From positions 2,587,001 to 2,651,000 of the forward strand of contig NZ_KE386491.1 in assembly GCF_000427405.1 (NCBI RefSeq): a DNA stretch of 64,000 bases, written 5' to 3'. Below the pieces are notes generated by a model, which ran no database searches, was not told the DNA's origin, and was given only the letters and a program-made list of their open reading frames with translations. The translations under genes were made by a program, and so were the position numbers. Origin of the DNA: Flectobacillus major DSM 103 (GTDB lineage: Bacteria > Bacteroidota > Bacteroidia > Cytophagales > Spirosomataceae). This document shows, one piece after another, positions 57,675 to 64,000 of the stretch (position 1 is its first letter; every line of letters begins with the position of its first letter).

Positions 57675-57884
57675 ATGAAAAAGAAAATTGCAAGCAAATT
57701 AACATTAGGTAAACGCTCGGTAGCGACCTTATCTGAAGAAACAATGGCAAGTTTGGAAGGAGGATACACACGATTATCTGTCGACTGGACTTGTTTTAGT
57801 GCGAACTGTGGTGATGGCGGCGGCGGCGGCGGCGGTGGTGGTTTTACTACATGCACTGGTTCAGGAAGTCCTAGTTGTAGATAA
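57675..57884 (+). CDS. lanA: Class I lanthipeptide precursor
   Basis: A 69-residue precursor. Leader 1-30 (MKKKIASKLTLGKRSVATLS ... MASLEGG) carries the KLTL-type motif of Bacteroidota lanthipeptides and ends in Gly-Gly, the site for the C39 peptidase encoded at 62508. Core, 39 residues: YTRLSVDWTCFSANCGD, nine Gly, then FTTCTGSGSPSCR. Core Cys at 10, 15, 30 and 38; candidate dehydrated Ser/Thr at 2, 5, 9, 12, 28, 29, 31, 33, 35 and 37. The nine Gly codons (six GGC then three GGT) separate two ring-forming halves as a flexible linker, which is unusual. Neighbouring lanC, lanB and transporter genes support the call. Confidence 0.9.
   Translation: MKKKIASKLTLGKRSVATLSEETMASLEGGYTRLSVDWTCFSANCGDGGGGGGGGGFTTCTGSGSPSCR
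57816..57842 (+). repeat. Glycine-codon run in lanA: (GGC)6(GGT)3
   Basis: In frame with lanA codons 48-56. Six identical GGC triplets are prone to slippage by whole codons, which would change the distance between the two ring-bearing halves of the peptide without a frameshift. Confidence 0.9.
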
Positions 57885-57903
57885 CCATAACAAAAAAGGT
57901 GTT

Positions 57904-57934
57904 AAAAGGTATTAAAAGACTTTTAATACCTTTT
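57904..57934 (+). terminator. Attenuator-type hairpin after lanA
   Basis: Perfect 15-base arms, AAAAGGTATTAAAAG (57904-57918) and CTTTTAATACCTTTT (57920-57934), one-base loop. Lying between the lanA stop and lanC, it would allow abundant lanA transcript and partial readthrough to the enzyme genes. Confidence 0.65.
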
Positions 57935-58127
57935 ACGCTAACAGCGTATAGATATGTTAAAGATAGGTTTGTAAAGAATATCCTAATTTTATTAACTCAA
58001 ATAAATATTTGATAAATCTATTAGTAGCATCATTAACCGAACACTCAGGCTAACTATCTAATTTTCAAATAAATAACCTTTAAATAAAAAGCTGAAAATA
58101 TTTCTATTTTAGAAATCCACAAAAGTT

Positions 58128-59324
58128 ATGATAAACAAGTTTAAAGAAATATATGATTTTTTAAATACCAATTGGAATAACAGCCTGGAGATTTCACTTT
58201 TTAGCGGAGACCTTTCTACCATATTATTTAACTTACATAGCTTTGAATCTTTTAACGAACCTGTCTCTATTGATAGTGTAATTAATAAATTAGAATATAA
58301 ATTAGAAAATATTGTAATAGAAGATGTCGAACCTACTTATGGTACAGGAATAGCTGGGTTTGGGATCCTGATTGAATATATTGAGCAAAAGGGTTGGGTA
58401 GAAATAGATACAAACGAAGTATTGGGAGAGATAGATGAATATCTCTATGAAAAGATGATGAGTAACATGAAAATAGGAAATTATGATTTCCTTCATGGTG
58501 CAGTCGGAATAGGAAATTATTTTCTTTATAGACTAAAAAAAAAAGGAAACATAAAGAACTATATAGAAAGCCTGATTTTGGCACTGGACTTTCAGGCAGA
58601 TAAAAAAGATAAAAACTTCTTAAAATGGAATTATTTTCAGAATGATAGTAATGTACTACATAAAAAAGTTTTTAACCTAGGTTTAGCACACGGAATTCCA
58701 AGTATTCTTGTTTTTTTGATTAAAGCACACAAGGCAAATATCTTACCTCAAAAAACTTTAAGCATGATTCAAGAAACAGTTAATTATATTCAAAAAACTA
58801 AAAGAACGGAAGTTTCAATAACAGATGGTTCTTTCTACCCTCAAATACTAAGTGATAATTATCAAGACTACTCCACTACACGGTTAGCATGGTGCTATGG
58901 CGATTTAGGCGTTTGCTGTGCTTTGTGGCAAGCCGCCGAAGTATTAAATGATACTCTACTAAAAAAAGATATTATAAATGTATTACTTTCTGCCAGTCAA
59001 AGGAGAAGTATTGAACAAACGAAAATTGCTGATGCGGGTATTTGTCATGGTGCTGCCGGTGCTGCCCATATCTTTCAACGGTTTTACGATTGGACAGGAG
59101 AGCTAGCTTTCAAAGAAACAGCAGAGTATTGGTATAATATTACCCTAAATATGGCAACTTTTGAAGATGGATTTGCAGGTTATAAGGTACACATACCTAC
59201 TAAAAGTGGAGGCGATAAACCTCTAACAAGCTTTTTAGAAGGGATTTCGGGTATTGGTCTTGTTTTATTATATCGAATCTCGGGCTTAGACCCCTCTTGG
59301 GAAGAATTGTTATTCATTCGTTAA
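58128..59324 (+). CDS. lanC: Lanthionine synthetase C family cyclase
   Basis: A 398-residue LanC cyclase that adds Cys thiols to dehydroamino acids to form (methyl)lanthionine rings. The double-toroid repeats appear as YGTGIAGFG, FLHGAVGIGN, LGLAHGIPS (His188), WCYGDLG, GICHGAAG and EGISGIG. Zinc ligands are all present: Cys256 (AWCYGDLG), Cys306 and His307 (GICHGAAG). The length is normal. It follows lanA by 243 bases, behind a hairpin, and precedes lanB by 18 bases. Compare the LanC-like protein at 51111, which has lost these ligands. Confidence 0.93.
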   Translation: MINKFKEIYDFLNTNWNNSLEISLFSGDLSTILFNLHSFESFNEPVSIDSVINKLEYKLENIVIEDVEPTYGTGIAGFGILIEYIEQKGWVEIDTNEVLGEIDEYLYEKMMSNMKIGNYDFLHGAVGIGNYFLYRLKKKGNIKNYIESLILALDFQADKKDKNFLKWNYFQNDSNVLHKKVFNLGLAHGIPSILVFLIKAHKANILPQKTLSMIQETVNYIQKTKRTEVSITDGSFYPQILSDNYQDYSTTRLAWCYGDLGVCCALWQAAEVLNDTLLKKDIINVLLSASQRRSIEQTKIADAGICHGAAGAAHIFQRFYDWTGELAFKETAEYWYNITLNMATFEDGFAGYKVHIPTKSGGDKPLTSFLEGISGIGLVLLYRISGLDPSWEELLFIR

Positions 59325-59342
59325 TCCTTAAACTCTAAACAG

Positions 59343-62300
59343 TTGAATTACTCATTTTTCAATCAATTTATTGTTAGAACACCTCTTTATTCTATCGAAA
59401 AGTTGCAGGCTGTCCTCTCTCAAAATAGTTTAGAGACATCTATGAATGCCCTTTTCCATTTCTTTCAAGAACCAATCAACCAAGAGGCTCTTTTTCTTGC
59501 TTCTCCCGCTTTGCATGATCGTTTATTAGATTATTATAAAGGAAAAGTTACTGAACCATCCAAAATATACGCACTCGCCTATTCTTTAATGAAATATTTC
59601 CAACGAATGACTACCCGATGTACTCCTTTTGGGTTATTTGCTGGCATTGGTGTTGGGAATATAGCAGCAAAAACAGATATAAAAATTACTACTACGATTG
59701 CACAAAACCGCCATACAAGACTTGACATGAATTATTTGTGTGCTTTGGCTACCGCTATTGTACAGATTGATGTTATTCAGGAAGAACTCAAGTTTTATAT
59801 AAATAATAGTATTTATTTAATAGGTGAAGAAGTTAGATATGTAGAATATCATTATCATAACACACGCCGAATTCATCAAATTTCTTCGGTAGATTTTTCA
59901 GAATATTTACAGAAAATATTTGACGTAGCTAAATCTGGAGCTACTAAACAGCAATTATCTAATGCTATTATTGATGATGACATTTCTCAAGAAGAAGCAG
60001 ATTCTTTTGTTAACGAAATTATTACGAGTCAGTTATTAGTCAGTCAGCTAGAACCCTCTGTATGTGGAGAAGAATTTATTTTCCAACTTATCAACACCTT
60101 GAAGGAATTGCCTCCTCATAAATCTTTTAGCATTAATGAACAAGTGATGACAATTGGCTCGTTAGTACAATTGCTCGTTTCTATTCAAGAAAAACTTGAT
60201 GAATTGGATAAGTCTGAGTACAATGACGTTCAGTTATACTTAGATCTTGCCGAGAACTTAAAACATTTAGGAATTGACATAGAATTAGGCAAATTGTTTC
60301 AAACTGATTTTGTACGAAAGGCTGATAAGTGTACATTGGATAAACCCATATTGGCAGATATAATATCAACGGCTCGTTTTCTTAACAAAATAAGTATTAA
60401 ACATGGAGAGACTAAGCTAGAAAAATTTGCAAAAGCATTTTATGAAAGATATGAAGATGCCGAAATCCCGCTTTTGTATGCACTTGATGTAGAAACAGGT
60501 ATTGGATATATACAACCAAATGACAATCAGAGCAATAACACCATTACTTGGAGTAAGATAGACGAAATTTTGTTAGATAAAATACTTCAGTCAAAAGTGT
60601 CTAATGCGTTTGAAATTACCTTGACAGATGAAGACTTTAAAGATTTTAAGGAAAATTGGGACGACCAACAAGACACCATCGGGTTTATGGTTGAGCTATT
60701 GAAAGATAGTAATGGTCAAATTAAAACTGTCATGTCTAATGGCGGTGGGTCAAGTGCAGGGAATATCTTAGGAAGGTTTTGTCACGCAAGTCAAGACATT
60801 GACACATTAGTCAGAAATATTATTACTAAAGAAGATGAATTAAAACCGTCAGGTACTATTTTGGCAGAAATCGTTCATTTGCCAGAGTCCAGAACAGGGA
60901 ATATCTTAATGCGTCCAACAATTAGAAATTATGAAATTCCTTACTTAGCACAGGCTTCTGTTTCAGATGAATTTCAGATAAGCCCTGATGATTTATATAT
61001 TTCGGTCAGAGGGTCTAGCGTATTTTTAAGGTCTAAAAAGTTAAACAAAATAGTTATTCCTAGACTTACAAATGCTCATAATTTTGGATATAATTCATTG
61101 CCAATGTACAACTTTCTTTGTGATTTGCAAACTCAACATAGTAGAGGAGGTGTAAGTTTTAACTGGGGAGCTTTAGAGAATAACTATCGATTTTTACCAA
61201 GAGTAAATTATAAGCAAGCTATTATTTCTCCTGCCAAGTGGATACTTCGCAAAAATACGTTTGAACATTTGCTTAAAATTGAGGATAATGAACAGTTGAT
61301 GAAAGAAGTACATAACTGGAAGAGCGAATGGAACATGCCCAATATTATTCAATTAGTCGATTTTGATAATGAATTATTAGTTGATTTACTAAACATTTTG
61401 AGTATAAAAACATTCCTAAATACTATAAAAAAGCGTGATTTTATTCAACTTACAGAGTTTCTCTTCCATAAAGATAATTGCCTAACAACCGACAACGACA
61501 ATAACCATTACGTCAATCAGTTTGTCTTTGCGTTTTATCGAAATGAAAAGTTGCCTAAAAATGAATCCATTTATAAGTTACCCCAGATTACCAATAATAT
61601 CCTAGTAAAACGTTCTTTTACCACTGGCGATGATTGGCTATATTTTAAAATTTATTGTGGTGTCAAAACTGCCGATCAAATTTTAAAATATGGTTTAACA
61701 GATGCCTTAAAACAATTACAAGAAAACGGATTAATAGAGAAATGGTTCTTTATTCGTTATGCAGACCCCAAAAATCATCTACGTGTTCGTTTTGATGTGA
61801 CAAATACATCCAAAATTTCTGAGATTATAAAAATTTTAAACAATAATCTTTCCTATTTTTTAGAAAATAAACTTATTTGGAAAACTCAAACAGACACATA
61901 CAATCGTGAGTTGGAACGGTATGGGGCATCTTCTATTGAATTTTCAGAAAGTCTGTTTCAATTAAGTAGTGTACAAATATTGCAGCTTCTGGAAATACTC
62001 AACGGTGAAGATGAAGTCAGAGATAATGAAATTCGTTGGTTTTTTGGGCTAAAAACAATTGATATGCTCTTAGATAGTTTTAAATTAGATCTTTATGCTA
62101 AAAAAGATTTGTTAGAAAGTCTGTCAGAAGGTTTTGGGAGAGAATTCAACATGAATATCGAACTAAAAAAACAAATTGGAGACAGGTTTAGAAAAGAACG
62201 AAATACGATGGCTAATTGCTTGAAAAATGAAGATAGGTTGGCCGATGACTTCAAAACTGCCTTCAATATTTTACATCAATCTAAAATTCAATGCGATTCT

Positions 62301-62495
62301 ATTAGTCAATCAGTTTTAAAATTACATGCAAAAAATCATCTTGGACAATCATTAAAACAACTGTTGGGGAGCTACATTCATATGATAATGAATCGTCTTT
62401 TCATTTCTAACCAACGGCATAATGAAATGATTCAATACCATTTGCTTTGGCATTTTTATCGATCTGAAATTGCCCAGATAAAAAAACTTGATTAA
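59343..62495 (+). CDS. lanB: Lantibiotic dehydratase (full-length LanB)
   Basis: A 1050-residue LanB with the N-terminal glutamylation domain (QFIVRTPLYS, ALFLASPALH, RMTTRCTPFGLFAG at about 90-100) and the C-terminal SpaB_C-type elimination domain beginning near residue 760 (VKRSFTTGDDWLYFKIYCGV; EKWFFIRYADPKNHLRVRFD). It dehydrates Ser/Thr in LanA with Glu-tRNA as co-substrate. The only in-frame start near the family N-terminus is TTG at 59343; the next gene also starts with TTG. It lies 18 bases after lanC and 12 bases before the transporter gene, so it is clearly in one operon. Confidence 0.93.
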   Translation: MNYSFFNQFIVRTPLYSIEKLQAVLSQNSLETSMNALFHFFQEPINQEALFLASPALHDRLLDYYKGKVTEPSKIYALAYSLMKYFQRMTTRCTPFGLFAGIGVGNIAAKTDIKITTTIAQNRHTRLDMNYLCALATAIVQIDVIQEELKFYINNSIYLIGEEVRYVEYHYHNTRRIHQISSVDFSEYLQKIFDVAKSGATKQQLSNAIIDDDISQEEADSFVNEIITSQLLVSQLEPSVCGEEFIFQLINTLKELPPHKSFSINEQVMTIGSLVQLLVSIQEKLDELDKSEYNDVQLYLDLAENLKHLGIDIELGKLFQTDFVRKADKCTLDKPILADIISTARFLNKISIKHGETKLEKFAKAFYERYEDAEIPLLYALDVETGIGYIQPNDNQSNNTITWSKIDEILLDKILQSKVSNAFEITLTDEDFKDFKENWDDQQDTIGFMVELLKDSNGQIKTVMSNGGGSSAGNILGRFCHASQDIDTLVRNIITKEDELKPSGTILAEIVHLPESRTGNILMRPTIRNYEIPYLAQASVSDEFQISPDDLYISVRGSSVFLRSKKLNKIVIPRLTNAHNFGYNSLPMYNFLCDLQTQHSRGGVSFNWGALENNYRFLPRVNYKQAIISPAKWILRKNTFEHLLKIEDNEQLMKEVHNWKSEWNMPNIIQLVDFDNELLVDLLNILSIKTFLNTIKKRDFIQLTEFLFHKDNCLTTDNDNNHYVNQFVFAFYRNEKLPKNESIYKLPQITNNILVKRSFTTGDDWLYFKIYCGVKTADQILKYGLTDALKQLQENGLIEKWFFIRYADPKNHLRVRFDVTNTSKISEIIKILNNNLSYFLENKLIWKTQTDTYNRELERYGASSIEFSESLFQLSSVQILQLLEILNGEDEVRDNEIRWFFGLKTIDMLLDSFKLDLYAKKDLLESLSEGFGREFNMNIELKKQIGDRFRKERNTMANCLKNEDRLADDFKTAFNILHQSKIQCDSISQSVLKLHAKNHLGQSLKQLLGSYIHMIMNRLFISNQRHNEMIQYHLLWHFYRSEIAQIKKLD

Positions 62496-62507
62496 AAAAA
62501 AATAAAA

Positions 62508-64000
62508 TTGGCAAAATTCCCTTCATACCTTCAACACGATGAGATGGACTGTGGTCCTACTTGTTTGAAAATTATTTCAAAATACTATGGAAAAACAATT
62601 CCTCTTGCACAACTACGTGTTTTGAGTGAAACGACAAGAATAGGTAGTACATTACTGGGTTTGGCTGGTGGAGCTGAGGAAATAGGGTTTAGAACACTTG
62701 GAGTAAAAATTAGCTACAAACAACTTTCAGAGGAGATTCCGTTGCCATGTATTATCCACTGGCATAAAAAACATTATGTTGTTGTTTATAAAATAACGCC
62801 AAATAAGGTTTTTGTATCTGACCCATCTTTTGGACTAATTGAATACTCCCCAAGAGAATTTATCAAGCATTGGATGGGGAGTTATCTGTCAGACGAAATT
62901 GAAGAAGGTATTGCATTAGCCTTAGAACCCTCACCAGAATTTTATACCAATGAGTTTAAAGAAACAAAAACACGGAATTTAGTTTTTTTAGTAAAATACC
63001 TCAGTCCTTATAAAAAACTCATGCTTCAACTGTTTTTGGGGCTTTTGGCAGGTAGTATTTTACAACTAATTTTCCCCTTTCTTACCCAAAGTATTGTCGA
63101 TATTGGAATCCAGAGCCAAGATATTCATTTTATATATCTAATCTTGGTTGCACAACTTTTCTTATTTTTAGGAACAACATCTATTGAACTCATCCGAAGC
63201 TGGATTCTACTACATGTAAGTTCTAGGGTAAATTTATCAATGCTTTCAGATTTTTTCATTAAACTGATGAAACTCCCAATTGCTTATTTCGATGCAAAGC
63301 ATACAGGAGATATTATGCAAAAAATCAATGACCACCATCGTATTGAAAGTTTATTGACGAGTTCAAGTCTAAATATCCTGTTTTCTTTTTTTAATGTCGG
63401 TATTTTAGGAATTGTTTTGGCAACCTACAGCTTTAACATTTTTGCCTTTTTTGCTATTTTCAGTATTATATATATTATCTGGACTTTACTATTTTTCAAA
63501 AAAAGGGAAGAACTCGACTACAAACGCTTTTCCCAGATGAGTCAAGACCAAAATAAGGTGATTGAGCTAATAACTGGGATGCAAGATATTAAACTTAGTA
63601 ATGCCGAGCGACAAAAAAGATGGAGTTGGGAGTATATCCAAGCTCGTAAGTTTAGGTTGACACTTCAAAGTACCACACTTTCGCAATTCCAAAGTACAGG
63701 TGCTATTCTCATTGGACAATTACAAAATATTTTAATCTCAATTATTACCGCTAAAATGGTTATTGATGGAAAGCTCACTATAGGTATGATGCTTTCTGTC
63801 TCTTATATTGTTGGGCAGCTCAATGCTCCTATTCAACAATTCACATCATTTTTGCAAATATTCCAAGATGCCAGAATAAGCCTAGATAGGATTAATGAAA
63901 TTTATGACATGAAAGCAGAAGATAGCACAGATGAATTTACAACCTCTCCAGAAGAGATTAACTTCAATCAAGATATTGTTTTTAATAATGTAAGTTATCG
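62508..64000 (+). CDS. lanT: Peptidase-containing ABC transporter, cut by the window edge
   Basis: From TTG at 62508 the frame stays open to the window end (497 codons). An N-terminal C39 peptidase has catalytic Cys in DEMDCGPTC (about 16), His in WHKKHYVVVYK and Asp in VSDPSFG, so it can cut after Gly-Gly of the LanA leader. The ABC-transporter membrane domain follows (e.g. LMLQLFLGLLAGSILQLIFP; AYFDAKHTGDIMQKINDHHR), and the start of the nucleotide-binding domain (IVFNNVSY) is just reached. It exports the matured peptide. The Walker A lies beyond the window. Gene order lanA-lanC-lanB-lanT is compact. Confidence 0.92.
   Translation, partial: MAKFPSYLQHDEMDCGPTCLKIISKYYGKTIPLAQLRVLSETTRIGSTLLGLAGGAEEIGFRTLGVKISYKQLSEEIPLPCIIHWHKKHYVVVYKITPNKVFVSDPSFGLIEYSPREFIKHWMGSYLSDEIEEGIALALEPSPEFYTNEFKETKTRNLVFLVKYLSPYKKLMLQLFLGLLAGSILQLIFPFLTQSIVDIGIQSQDIHFIYLILVAQLFLFLGTTSIELIRSWILLHVSSRVNLSMLSDFFIKLMKLPIAYFDAKHTGDIMQKINDHHRIESLLTSSSLNILFSFFNVGILGIVLATYSFNIFAFFAIFSIIYIIWTLLFFKKREELDYKRFSQMSQDQNKVIELITGMQDIKLSNAERQKRWSWEYIQARKFRLTLQSTTLSQFQSTGAILIGQLQNILISIITAKMVIDGKLTIGMMLSVSYIVGQLNAPIQQFTSFLQIFQDARISLDRINEIYDMKAEDSTDEFTTSPEEINFNQDIVFNNVSY

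Noticed and set aside
57659-57856. Minus-strand ORF with a run of nine prolines
   Set aside because: It is the antisense reading of the glycine-codon run in lanA; lanA has leader, cleavage site and matching neighbours.

Overview
The window is an AT-rich bacterial chromosome segment, very probably from the Bacteroidota (Cytophagales-like). The evidence is promoters of the TTG-N20-TAnnTTTG type (before the tetR-like gene and before the tRNA), a LytS/LytR pair whose kinase is a TPR-bearing lipoprotein, a Bacteroidota-type class I lanthipeptide leader, and phage genes of types common in that phylum. No genus can be named from the sequence alone.

Layout. (1) 1-254: the N-terminal end of a lantibiotic dehydratase (LanB) running off the left edge. 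(2) 602-6429: host metabolic genes, namely a TetR regulator with matching operators before itself and before an SDR/FabF pair, then an aldehyde dehydrogenase, a second SDR and a Crp/Fnr regulator. (3) 6812-6899: tRNA-Ser(UGA), whose 3' end is the attachment site of a prophage. (4) 6880-48537: a roughly 41.7 kb siphovirus-type prophage bounded by exact 21-bp direct repeats. Its tyrosine integrase lies beside the tRNA and two related repressors lie at the far end. A long leftward transcription unit runs from replication genes (46-43 kb) through methyltransferases (43-40 kb), portal, lysis, tail and tape measure genes to capsid and terminase (about 10 kb). (5) 48541-49075: decayed remains of a second, related prophage (terminator, integrase piece, terminase 3' end) directly after attR. 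(6) 49374-50987: a small protein and an outer-membrane barrel protein. (7) 51111-64000: a class I lanthipeptide locus.

Cargo in the prophage. Between integrase and terminase sits a putative abortive-infection membrane protein (PutAbiC-like) that the remnant prophage lacks. At 36857-41606 a three-gene cassette encodes a C5-cytosine methyltransferase, an 800-residue protein with two GHKL ATPase modules (one MORC/MutL-like, one histidine-kinase-like with an H-box) and a receiver-domain protein; I read it as a modification-linked phosphorelay or defence system. A second C5 methyltransferase at 41766-42983 contains a 317-codon out-of-frame ORF on the same strand with its own recognisable motifs, a strong candidate for genuine dual coding. 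An adenine-methyltransferase-like gene was inserted behind a tail gene, leaving a duplicated tail-gene 3' end and a duplicated terminator.

Lanthipeptide locus. lanA (double-glycine leader, four Cys in the core, nine consecutive Gly codons), lanC, lanB and a C39-peptidase ABC transporter read rightward. Divergently, one compact operon encodes a TPR lipoprotein sensor kinase, a LytTR regulator, two paralogous GT-A-like glycosyltransferases and a 615-residue protein that joins a LanC-like fold without zinc ligands to a C-terminal PqqD/RRE-like domain. The likely scheme is that LanB dehydrates, LanC cyclises, the transporter cleaves after Gly-Gly and exports, the two-component system regulates, and the glycosyltransferases with the LanC-like/RRE protein perform an extra, undescribed tailoring step.
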